Of a stretch of 64,000 bases of DNA, positions 8,268-15,631 are shown piece after piece. Below the pieces are notes generated by a model that saw only the letters and a program-made list of their open reading frames with translations, made no database searches and was not told the origin of the DNA. A program made the translations under genes and the position numbers. Positions within the stretch are counted from its first letter, which is position 1. Every line of letters starts with the position of its first letter. Source of the stretch: Pseudomonas sp. MYb118 (GTDB lineage: Bacteria; Pseudomonadota; Gammaproteobacteria; Pseudomonadales; Pseudomonadaceae); NCBI RefSeq assembly GCF_040947875.1, contig NZ_JBFRXN010000004.1, forward strand, positions 1 to 64,000, given 5' to 3'.

Positions 8268-8635
8268 GCGTACGCATCAGTCGTCAACATTGGGACGGGT
8301 TGTTGGGCGAGCTGGACCAGGCGCGCCGCCAGAGGCACCTGCTGACCTACCGCGCGTTGCTGGAGCGATTGCAACTGCCGACGCCGGCCATGCAAACGTT
8401 GACGGCTGCGCTTGAACACCTGGCCGCACTGGACGCCAAGGCCGAGCAGCCTTTGCGCAGCTCGCTGGTGATCAGCCAGGGCGCCAGCCGCCTGCCACGC
8501 ACCGGTTTTTTCGAGTGTGTCGAGCGCCTGGGGCGTTTCTCCGGGCCGTCCGACGGGGTCGCGGCGGCCTCCTGGCATGCGTCGGAAGTGGTGCGTGTGT
8601 TCGAGTACGAATACCCCGAATCGGCGGAGGCCTGA
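8264..8635 (+). CDS. Hypothetical protein, coupled to the HTH gene
   Basis: 123 residues starting with a GTG that overlaps the previous stop codon (GTGA). It is rich in Leu, Ala and Arg, with a helical first half (LLGELDQARRQRHLLTYRAL) and a basic-aromatic C terminus (EVVRVFEYEYPESAEA). I do not recognise a domain. It has no signal peptide or membrane helix, so it should be cytoplasmic. Sharing overlapping codons with an HTH gene before it and a Sel1-like gene after it (next ATG directly after its stop) makes a three-gene operon. Codon use matches the core genome, which argues for a resident Pseudomonas gene. Confidence 0.75.
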   Translation: MSVRISRQHWDGLLGELDQARRQRHLLTYRALLERLQLPTPAMQTLTAALEHLAALDAKAEQPLRSSLVISQGASRLPRTGFFECVERLGRFSGPSDGVAAASWHASEVVRVFEYEYPESAEA

Positions 8636-9043
8636 ATGTTACTGAAACTCAAGGCGCAGATCGGCTATTGGCTGGCGCGCCGGCTTTTTCACTGGCCCTG
8701 GTGCGTGCGCCAGCCGCGTATCTGGAGCTGGATGGAAAGTCAGTTCGCGCGCATGGCCAATCTGGGCAATACCTCGGCGCAAAGCTTCTACGGCCACATC
8801 CTGACCTTTCGCGGCGTAGGTATCGGCGCCCGTGAAGAAGGTATTCGGTTACTGCGCCTGGCAGCCCTGGCGGGGGATGGCAAGGCCGCCTATCAGGTGG
8901 GCGTGATCAGCCTGGCCGGAAGCGCGAGCAAGGCGCCTGATCCGGTCGAAGCGGCACGGTTCTGGAACCTGGCCCTCAAGGCAGGGCACCCGTTGGCCGA
9001 GATCAAACTCAACGAATTGGCCGCTCGCGACACCGCACAATAG
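8636..9043 (+). CDS. Sel1/TPR-like repeat protein
   Basis: 135 residues; ATG 8636 directly follows the preceding TGA. Two Sel1-like helix pairs are visible: GNTSAQSFYGHILTFRGVG then REEGIRLLRLAALAGDGKAA, YQVGVISLAG and PVEAARFWNLALKAGHPLAE, the G-x-A-x-A-x-Y-x-LG pattern of Sel1 repeats, which form short solenoid scaffolds for protein contacts. The N terminus is Trp-rich (ARRLFHWPWCVRQPRIWSWM) and may be a membrane-facing helix. Partner and pathway are unknown. Confidence 0.72.
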   Translation: MLLKLKAQIGYWLARRLFHWPWCVRQPRIWSWMESQFARMANLGNTSAQSFYGHILTFRGVGIGAREEGIRLLRLAALAGDGKAAYQVGVISLAGSASKAPDPVEAARFWNLALKAGHPLAEIKLNELAARDTAQ

Positions 9044-9065
9044 ATCTATTTCCTTCACATCTCCC

Positions 9066-9092
9066 CCTGTGGGAGCGGGCTTGCTCGCGAAG
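9066..9092. repeat. Single REP element
   Basis: One REP unit, CTGTGGGAGCGGGCTTGCTC continuing into GCGAAG, with no inverted partner close by. It marks the left border of the RHS island. Confidence 0.8.
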
Positions 9093-9196
9093 CTTTTCTG
9101 CTTTTGCCGCGTTTTCTGAAAAATCGGCAATTAGGGATCCTTCCTACATCCGCTCCCTACTTTCCTGACTTCTTTCTTTGTTGAACCTGCGCATTG

Positions 9197-9222
9197 TCTC
9201 GCGTGCTTATTTTCACGCGAGA
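9197..9222 (+). promoter_or_regulatory. Leader hairpin before the RHS operon
   Basis: A perfect 9-bp stem (TCTCGCGTG 9197-9205 with CACGCGAGA 9214-9222) and an 8-base AT-rich loop, ending 8 bases before a short ATG frame at 9231. The right arm contains the only purine-rich GCGAGAGA stretch that could serve as its ribosome site, so the hairpin could block translation. Confidence 0.4.
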
Positions 9223-9230
9223 GATTGCTC

Positions 9231-9278
9231 ATGTTTGACCCGATTGTTCATGCCATCGCCTGCATCGCGGTGGCTTGA
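9231..9278 (+). CDS. Possible 15-codon leader peptide coupled to the RHS gene
   Basis: A short frame encoding MFDPIVHAIACIAVA whose TGA (9276-9278) overlaps the ATG of the RHS gene (TGATG). The RHS start has no clear ribosome site of its own, so re-initiation after this frame is plausible. It is too short to judge by coding statistics and may be a chance frame. Confidence 0.3.
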   Translation: MFDPIVHAIACIAVA

Positions 9279-12200
9279 TGGAGCCTGTCGCCCGCATCGA
9301 GCAAGAGCTCGACAGCTTCGCTGACACCCTGAGCGTGTACCGCCAGCAACTGCGTGGTTTTTTCGCTCGCACCAGCGACAGGCTCAGCCGGGCCACCGAC
9401 ATGCCGTCGCTCATGGGCATGGAGCGGCTGATCAAGCTGGGCAACACCACCACCACGGTGACCAGCAGCGATGAGCGGTTTTTCTCCACGGTGGCGCAAT
9501 GCCCCCAGAGCAGAATCCTTGAGATCGAGAGCCGCTTCGAATCGGTTTACGACATTCCACTGGGCAACATCCAGGTTGATGTGATCGCCGTGGAGGACGG
9601 TGAAAAGACCCCGATTACCCTGGATGAACACGGCAAGGGCACCTTCCAGGGCATCCCCGGCAAGTTCTACCGCATTCATGTGCAGAGCGAGGTGACGCCG
9701 CAGCAGATTGACGAACTGTTCAGCGCCTATGACGGCCTCGCGACGCAGTTGCAAGGCTGGCTGCGCAGCGAGTGGCAAGGCTACAAGCCACAGTGGTCGC
9801 AGCAGTCGGCCGCCGCCTCTCTGGCGGCAGCGGGCAACGGTCTGCTGGCCGGCAGTTGGGCGGCGATCCAGGCGGTGTGGGATGGCATTGGAGAACTCTC
9901 CGATATTCTCAAGGACCCGGCCGCCTACGCTGAAAAGCTGGGTGAAAGCGCGGGTGAACTGGCCGCCCTGGCGCAGAGCGCGCCACAGCAGATGGAAAAA
10001 GCCATGCTGCTGGCCAGTGACGAGGCCGCGCTGTGCCTGCTGATGCGCGCCGCCACCCTGTGGCTGGAGATGCTGCCACCGACGCAACTGGCCGCGTCGT
10101 CGGCCGAGGCCATCGCCAAGGTGGTGGTCGGTCTGGTCATCGACCTGTTGATCGGCCTGGTCTTGAGCGTGGTCGGAGTGGGCATCGCTTGGCTGGGCGT
10201 GCGCCTAGCCAGGTATGGCAAGCAGATTTTCGACGCGGCCATGGCCTTCGTGAAGTCGATGGCGGCGATCCTCGACACCTTCATGGGCTACGTCGGGCGC
10301 TACAAGCCGGTCGCTGCCAGGGGTGTCGCCGCCGGTGTGAAAGGCGGCGGGTTGCAACTGCGCTGGGACGCCAGGCGCAACACCACCCTCAAGCACGACG
10401 AACGTCACGACGACTCGCCGAAACAGGCCACCAACCCCAACGGCGACAGCGCCGAAACGGCCGATAAAACCGCCACCAACCAGTGCCCGGTGTCGATGGT
10501 CACCGGCGAAGAATTGCTGACCCTGACCGATGGGGTGCTGGACGGCATCCTCGCGTTCGACTTCACCCGGCTGTACCGCACCAGCGCGGCGGAACTCGAC
10601 ATTGGCCTTGGTTTTGGCTGGAGCCACAGCCTGGCGCACCGCCTGGAAATCGACGGCGAGTCAGTCATCTGGATTGATCATGAAAACCGCCGCACGACTT
10701 TTCCGCAACCCTCGGTCACGCGCCCGATCATCCACAACAGCCTGTCGTGCGCGGCGATCTATCTGGGTGACGATCCGGAAGAACTGATCCTCGCCCAGGC
10801 AGGCGATGACGCGCGCTTCTATCACTTCATCAACGGCCGCTTGAGCCGCATCAGCGACGCTTACGGCAATCGCCTGCAAGTGAGTCACGACTACCAGGGG
10901 CGGTTGCAGCGCCTGGACAACGGGGCCGGCCGTGCCTTGTTGTTGCGTTATAACCGCCGACACCTGGTGGCGGTCGACTATCAGCAATTCGTTGCCGCCG
11001 ACACGCTGCAAGCCTCCTGGGTCACCGAACAAACGCTGGTCGGTTACCGCTACAACGAGCGCGGCCAACTGATCGCGGCGACCAATGCCGCCGGTGAAAG
11101 CGAGCGCTACGACTACGACGATCTGCACGTCATCCTCCAGCGGCAACTGGCCGGCGGGGCAAGTTTCTATTGGGAGTGGGAAAGGTCCGGCAAGGCCGCA
11201 CGATGCATCCGCCATTGGGCGTCTTTTACCCAGATGGAGGCGCGTTATCTCTGGGATGACCAGGGCAGTGTCACCGTCCACAACCTCGATGGCAGCGAAG
11301 AGGTTTACCGCCACGACGATCGCGCGCGGCTGGTGCGCAAGGTGGATCTGGAGGGTGGCGAGCACCTCAAGGCCTATGACGAACAAGGGCGTTTGATCGC
11401 TGAGCAGGACCCGCTGGGGCATGTCACCGAGTATCGCTACGACGATGCCGGGCGGCTGGTGGCCTTGCTGGCGCCTGAAGACGAGCCGACTTCCTACGAG
11501 TATCGCAACGGTTTCCTGCACGCCCGCCATCGCGGCAAAGCGGTGTGGGGCTACCAGCGTAATGTCCAAGGCGACATCACTGCCGCGACCGACCCCGACG
11601 GGCACGTCACTCGTTATTTCTACGATGAACGTGGGCAACTGCTGTCGATTGGCTACCCGGACAACAGCCGACATGCCTTTGTCCGCAACGCCCTGGGCCA
11701 ACTACTCGAGGAAACCTTGCCGGACGGTGGTGTGCGGCGGTTTTCCTACGATGTGCTGGGGCGGCTGATCAGCCGGCAGGACGCACACCACGCCGTCACC
11801 CGCTACACGTGGGACGCGGTTGGCCGGCTGATCCAGACCACGCTGCCGACAGGCGCCACGCGCTCGTTCCAGTACAACGCCTACGGCAAGCTCGTCACCG
11901 AAGACGATGAGCTCGGCCACGTCACGCGCTACGAATACTTCGAAGACCTGCACCTGGTCAGCCGGCGGATCAACCACGACGGCACCCAACTGCGTTATCG
12001 CTATGACAACGCGCAACTGCTGCTCACGGAAATCGAAAACGAAGCCGGCGAGAAGTATCAACTGGACTACACGCCGGGCGGATTGATCCGTCAGGAACGT
12101 GGATTCGACGGCCTGCACACGGCATACGCCTACGACCTGAATGGCCACCTGCTGGAAAAAACCGAGTTCGGTACGGACGGCTCGCAGCAGGTCACCGCCT

Positions 12201-14083
12201 ATGAGCGGGATGCGGCCGGGCGGCTGCTGTGCAAGACGTTGCCCGATGGCAGCAAGGTCGAATATCGCTACGACGGCCTGGGGCGGTTGATCGGTGTCGA
12301 TGACGGCCAGGATCATCCGCTGGAGTTCGAGTACGACCTGCAGGACCGGCTGATCACCGAGCACCAGAGCTGGGGCACCCTGCGTTATGCCTATGACGCC
12401 TGCGGGCAGCTCAAACGCATGCGTCTGCCCGATGGCAGCGTGCTCGACTACCACCGGGAAAAGGGCGGTGCACTGAGTGCAATCGACCTCAACGGCGCGC
12501 GCCTCACCACCCATCAGTCTGCCTTCGGACGCGAGCTGCAACGCCAGCAGGGCCAGCTCACCAGCCACTACCACCATGACGAACAGGGCCGCCTGCAAGC
12601 CCAAGTCATCCACCAGCACAACCGACCGCTGTACATGCGCCACTACGGCTACGCGGTCAACGGCAACCTCGCCACCCTCGCCGACAGTCGCCACGGCCAG
12701 CGCAGCTATTACTACGACGCCCGCAACCGCCTGACCCGCGTACGCCACACCCGCGACGACCCAGCAGAAAATTTCGCCCACGACCCCGCCGGCAACCTGC
12801 TGATGCAGGATCGCCCAGGCGTGGCCAACGTCGCGGGCAATCGCCTGCTGATGCAAGGCGACCGCCATTACGACTACGACGCCTACGGCAACCTCATTCG
12901 CGAGCGCCGCGGCACCGCACAAAAACTCGTCACCCACTACCGCTACGACTGCCAGCACCGCCTGATCGGCATCACCCGCCCGGACGGTGGGCAGTCGTCC
13001 TACCGCTACGACGCCTTCGGCCGACGCATCGCCAAGACCGTCGACAGCAAAACCACCGAATACTTCTGGCAAGGCGACCACCTCGTCGCCGAAAGCAGCC
13101 GCGACCACTACCGCAGCTACCTCTACGAACCCGGCACCTTCCGCCCCCTGGCCCTGCTCGACGGCAAAGGCCCGAGCAACGCCTGCCCGTTCTACTACCA
13201 ACTCGACCACCTCGGCACGCCTCAGGAACTGACCGATTACAGCGGTGAAATCGTCTGGTCGGCCAAATACAACGCCTACGGAAAAGTTACCCAGCTGGCC
13301 CACGGCGGCGGGGAACGCCTGGAGCAACCGCTACGCTTCCAGGGCCAATACTTCGACGCCGAAAGCGGCCTGCACTACAACCGGCATCGGTATTACGACC
13401 CCGATCTCGGCCGGTATCTAATGCAGGACCCGGTGAAACTGGCGGGCGGGTTGAATTCGTATCGGTATGCGGTGAACCCGACGGGGTGGGTTGATCCGTT
13501 GGGGTTGAGTGGCAGCTGCCCAGGGGCAGGGAAGGCGGGGTGTGGGGCGCCGGATGATGTTGCTGGGGCCAGGGTTGATGAGGGTGGGCCTGTGCTGCCG
13601 AAAATGTCGGCTGGGCAGCGGCGGGAGAGAATTGATGAGTTGGCGGAGGCGAATGCCAAGCGGCGGGTTCTGGAGTATGAGGAGAGGTACGATATGCATA
13701 CTGTTAAGAAGCACAGTTCAGAAATACCTGATGCTGCGCTTAAACAGCGGGCAATTGATGGGACGGATCCTCATACAGGTAGAACTCCCCGGAGTGCGAG
13801 AGGAAATCGAAGCTCGCAATTTACTAGCTGGAGGGTTCATCTGAACGCCTTGAACAAAGCCTTGTCCAGAGAGGTTCTGGGGTTGAGTCCTCATACTGGC
13901 GTAGATCACGACAACTTCCCAATTGTCAGAATGGAGGTGCCGGGAGCAGGGCGAGGTTATAAGCCGAACAGAAAAAATGCTGCTGAACCAATTTTGACTG
14001 AGAACATGGACTGGGTTGAGATTAAATTTGATAAGGTCGATAGGGCGAGACCATTTACTGGTTTTCCATCGGAGAAAAAGTAA
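9278..14083 (+). CDS. RHS-repeat polymorphic toxin with unassigned C-terminal toxin domain
   Basis: 1601 residues. Residues 1-400: an N-terminal region with one long hydrophobic stretch (VVVGLVIDLLIGLVLSVVGV, about 285-310) and no PAAR motif. About 400-480: the DUF6531-type RHS entry (CPVSMVTGEELLTLTDG). About 480-1370: tens of YD repeats (such as RYDYDDLH, YEYRNGFL, YRYDAFGRR) forming the cocoon shell. The core ends with YDPDLGRYLMQDP and the cleavage hallmark DPLGL at about 1406-1410. The last 190 residues are the variable toxin; the C-terminal part has HTVKKHSSEI, RSSQF and HLNALNKAL, vaguely like RNase A-like or other BECR-type toxins, not assignable with confidence. GC content and codon use fall sharply near the 3' end, a sign of module exchange. 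Export is probably by a type VI system encoded elsewhere. Confidence 0.9.
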   Translation: MEPVARIEQELDSFADTLSVYRQQLRGFFARTSDRLSRATDMPSLMGMERLIKLGNTTTTVTSSDERFFSTVAQCPQSRILEIESRFESVYDIPLGNIQVDVIAVEDGEKTPITLDEHGKGTFQGIPGKFYRIHVQSEVTPQQIDELFSAYDGLATQLQGWLRSEWQGYKPQWSQQSAAASLAAAGNGLLAGSWAAIQAVWDGIGELSDILKDPAAYAEKLGESAGELAALAQSAPQQMEKAMLLASDEAALCLLMRAATLWLEMLPPTQLAASSAEAIAKVVVGLVIDLLIGLVLSVVGVGIAWLGVRLARYGKQIFDAAMAFVKSMAAILDTFMGYVGRYKPVAARGVAAGVKGGGLQLRWDARRNTTLKHDERHDDSPKQATNPNGDSAETADKTATNQCPVSMVTGEELLTLTDGVLDGILAFDFTRLYRTSAAELDIGLGFGWSHSLAHRLEIDGESVIWIDHENRRTTFPQPSVTRPIIHNSLSCAAIYLGDDPEELILAQAGDDARFYHFINGRLSRISDAYGNRLQVSHDYQGRLQRLDNGAGRALLLRYNRRHLVAVDYQQFVAADTLQASWVTEQTLVGYRYNERGQLIAATNAAGESERYDYDDLHVILQRQLAGGASFYWEWERSGKAARCIRHWASFTQMEARYLWDDQGSVTVHNLDGSEEVYRHDDRARLVRKVDLEGGEHLKAYDEQGRLIAEQDPLGHVTEYRYDDAGRLVALLAPEDEPTSYEYRNGFLHARHRGKAVWGYQRNVQGDITAATDPDGHVTRYFYDERGQLLSIGYPDNSRHAFVRNALGQLLEETLPDGGVRRFSYDVLGRLISRQDAHHAVTRYTWDAVGRLIQTTLPTGATRSFQYNAYGKLVTEDDELGHVTRYEYFEDLHLVSRRINHDGTQLRYRYDNAQLLLTEIENEAGEKYQLDYTPGGLIRQERGFDGLHTAYAYDLNGHLLEKTEFGTDGSQQVTAYERDAAGRLLCKTLPDGSKVEYRYDGLGRLIGVDDGQDHPLEFEYDLQDRLITEHQSWGTLRYAYDACGQLKRMRLPDGSVLDYHREKGGALSAIDLNGARLTTHQSAFGRELQRQQGQLTSHYHHDEQGRLQAQVIHQHNRPLYMRHYGYAVNGNLATLADSRHGQRSYYYDARNRLTRVRHTRDDPAENFAHDPAGNLLMQDRPGVANVAGNRLLMQGDRHYDYDAYGNLIRERRGTAQKLVTHYRYDCQHRLIGITRPDGGQSSYRYDAFGRRIAKTVDSKTTEYFWQGDHLVAESSRDHYRSYLYEPGTFRPLALLDGKGPSNACPFYYQLDHLGTPQELTDYSGEIVWSAKYNAYGKVTQLAHGGGERLEQPLRFQGQYFDAESGLHYNRHRYYDPDLGRYLMQDPVKLAGGLNSYRYAVNPTGWVDPLGLSGSCPGAGKAGCGAPDDVAGARVDEGGPVLPKMSAGQRRERIDELAEANAKRRVLEYEERYDMHTVKKHSSEIPDAALKQRAIDGTDPHTGRTPRSARGNRSSQFTSWRVHLNALNKALSREVLGLSPHTGVDHDNFPIVRMEVPGAGRGYKPNRKNAAEPILTENMDWVEIKFDKVDRARPFTGFPSEKK

Positions 14084-14500
14084 TGTTGTGTCATCCGTTT
14101 TTAAATGAGATTTTTGAGCCGAATTTAATGTGGTTTATCGGGGTGTTCAATGTTTATGATCTTGAGCATACTCTTGGCGTTGAGCTGGATGCTTATGATC
14201 CTAATGATGAGTCTGATAGGGCAGAGCTAATAAAGAAGTACTGTTTGGATTTAAGTTATCTATCTTATCGGCATAAGTATGTTTTGCTGCAGTATCTCGC
14301 AGCCAAGCTGAGCGACGGCGAATATGATTTTCAAAGCTTATTCGAGATCGACGAAGATGAAGCCTCGAGTTGGCCGCGAGGCGAATGGTACGAATTAGAG
14401 GATCCACCGGGGCTTCCTACAGCATGTCTATGTGCTTGCACAGGAAGTCTGGAAAGATGATCTGGATAAGGCCAGTCTTGAAGACCAGTCTACTTGGTAG
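14083..14500 (+). pseudogene. Cognate immunity gene, frameshifted near the 3' end
   Basis: The ATG at 14083 shares its A with the toxin stop (TAATG). The AT-rich gene encodes an acidic protein, beginning MLCHPFLNEIFEPNLMWF, with an acidic stretch DAYDPNDESDRAEL. The uninterrupted frame ends at 14460 after a low-quality tail (GLPTACLCACTGSLER). From about 14408 the +1 frame continues as RGFLQHVYVLAQEVWKDDLD through KASLEDQSTW to a TAG at 14498-14500, giving a sensible acidic 138-residue protein. One extra C in CCACCGGGG near 14404-14410 explains the shift. Position, size and acidity fit an RHS immunity protein. It is either a sequencing error or a truncated immunity gene. Confidence 0.7.
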
Positions 14501-14550
14501 CGTTGGTCGTCTTTGTGATGAACGAATCGAATGACCGCTGCGCGGTCAAT

Positions 14551-14573
14551 CGCGGGCAAGCCCGCTCCTACAG
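14551..14573. repeat. Single REP element
   Basis: CGCGGGCAAGCCCGCTCCTA CAG, one REP half without an inverted partner, directly after the RHS immunity gene. Confidence 0.75.
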
Positions 14574-14630
14574 TTGACGGGGGGGCTATTCGATTTTTTT
14601 GGTGTGTACCATTAGTTGGCTGGCAACGGA

Positions 14631-14734
14631 CCTGTAGGAGCGAGCATGCTCGCGATGGTCGTTAACGATGACGCGGGATGTCTGGAGGCCCGTGTCGCCT
14701 GGGCCACCATCGCGAGCATGCTCGCTCCTACAGG
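14631..14734. repeat. REPIN
   Basis: Inverted REP pair (CCTGTAGGAGCGAGCATGCT and its counterpart ending AGCATGCTCGCTCCTACAGG). It is preceded by GTTGGCTGGCAACGGA, which recurs almost exactly before the REPIN at 15519, so the second toxin-tail/immunity module is bracketed by related repeat blocks. Confidence 0.88.
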
Positions 14735-14746
14735 AGTGGGGGCGAT

Positions 14747-14852
14747 GATCGTTCCCATGCTCTGCGTGGGGAATGCAGCCAGGGACGCTTTGCGTCCCTT
14801 CAAAACCGAACTCGGAGCATCCGAGGGTCCCACGCAGAACGTGGGAATGATC
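14747..14852. repeat. Long palindromic intergenic repeat of the 'GCGTGGGAATG...CATTCCCACGC' type
   Basis: Starts GATCGTTCCCATGCTCTGCG and ends CGCAGAACGTGGGAATGATC, with an inner GGGACGCTTTGCGTCCC hairpin. The outer arms are imperfect inverse repeats of about 27 bases. This resembles a dispersed palindromic repeat I recall from other Pseudomonas genomes. It separates the REPIN from the surviving tail of a former toxin gene. Confidence 0.75.
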
Positions 14853-14887
14853 AAGTCGGATCCGATGCCGACGGTTCCTATCTTTAG

Positions 14888-14974
14888 GAAGAGAATCTGA
14901 CGCTTGAGTTTAAGGAGAATGTAATGAACGTTGATAACACCGTAGTTCGTATCCAATTACCGAAGAAAAAATAA
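14888..14974 (+). pseudogene. 3' remnant of an RHS-type toxin gene
   Basis: An open stretch of 28 codons with no valid start reads ...ENLTLEFKENVMNVDNTVVR and ends IQLPKKK-stop, sharing its final A with the ATG of the following gene (TAATG). A lysine-rich, AT-rich tail overlapping an immunity-like gene is the same arrangement as in the intact toxin/immunity pair upstream. The 5' side is cut off by a TAG at 14885-14887 beside the palindromic repeat. It is most simply the last codons of a displaced toxin module; identity is inferred. Confidence 0.5.
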
Positions 14975-15357
14975 TGGAAGTAGTTATAGGTGATGTCACT
15001 TCAATCGGGAATGAAATCGTTGTTGGATTTTCAACCAGCTTTGGTTCTGGAATTGGATTCTGGAAAGGAGTAGCGCCTGCTGTCAATGAATCACATGACG
15101 TCGAGCTGGAAATTGGGGAGGCGATTGTCTGGGGAGAAAATGGTCATTTTTCGCTAAACAATGTGTGTTTGATTGAAATGGGCAGTGACTCTGTAAAACT
15201 GACTGGGCGTATTGTTCACATTGATGACGATGGATTTGCGGTTCTGGATGTGAATGGATCTGTTGTTCTTCTTGAAATTATTGATTTTACTGGGGGAATC
15301 CCGGTTTTCGTAGATTTGTGTATTAAGAAAATTGACTTGTATCCGACTGGTGTTTAA
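14974..15357 (+). CDS. Orphan immunity-like protein
   Basis: 127 residues, AT-rich, acidic and beta-rich (MEVVIGDVTSIGNEIVVGFS; VKLTGRIVHIDDDGFAVLDV). No signal or membrane helix. I do not recognise a named family. The start overlaps the stop of the toxin-tail remnant, and the gene lies inside repeat blocks next to the RHS locus, all typical of retained immunity genes that protect against a toxin type no longer encoded. Base composition differs clearly from the flanking core genes, indicating transfer. Its function as immunity is inferred from context only. Confidence 0.65.
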   Translation: MEVVIGDVTSIGNEIVVGFSTSFGSGIGFWKGVAPAVNESHDVELEIGEAIVWGENGHFSLNNVCLIEMGSDSVKLTGRIVHIDDDGFAVLDVNGSVVLLEIIDFTGGIPVFVDLCIKKIDLYPTGV

Positions 15358-15436
15358 GCCCCTGCCGAGGGTTATTAATTCCACCGTTAAAAAACGAACG
15401 GTGTCAAATCTGAAAGTCGCGTTGACTGTGCGATTA

Positions 15437-15460
15437 TCGCGAGCAGGCTCGCTCCCACAG
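15437..15460. repeat. Single REP element
   Basis: TCGCGAGCAGGCTCGCTCCC ACAG, one REP unit after the orphan immunity gene. Confidence 0.75.
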
Positions 15461-15518
15461 TTCGATTTGCTGTAGTTCAGGTTTTGTTATGTGTCCCCAT
15501 TTGTTGGCTGGCACCGGA

Positions 15519-15611
15519 CCTGTAGGAGCGAGCTTGCTCGCGATGGCGTCGTTACATCCGACATCAATGGCGCCTGACACACTGCATTCGCGAGCAAGCC
15601 CGCTCCCACAG
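15519..15611. repeat. REPIN at the right border of the RHS island
   Basis: Inverted REP pair, CCTGTAGGAGCGAGCTTGCT to CGAGCAAGCCCGCTCCCACA G, preceded by GTTGGCTGGCACCGGA, matching the sequence before the REPIN at 14631. Confidence 0.88.
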
Positions 15612-15631
15612 TTTGATCCGGGGCGGCCCGC

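Noticed and set aside
9278..10500. PAAR domain at the RHS N terminus
   Set aside because: The typical PAAR GxxxxH/GHxV patterns are absent; only a long hydrophobic region is present.
11702..13327. 541-codon minus-strand frame in the RHS gene
   Set aside because: Shadow of the repeated YD codons; Val/Ala-rich with no start signal.
13690..14083. Firm assignment of the RHS toxin as RNase A-like
   Set aside because: The His, Arg and Ser spacing is only suggestive and I see no full motif match.
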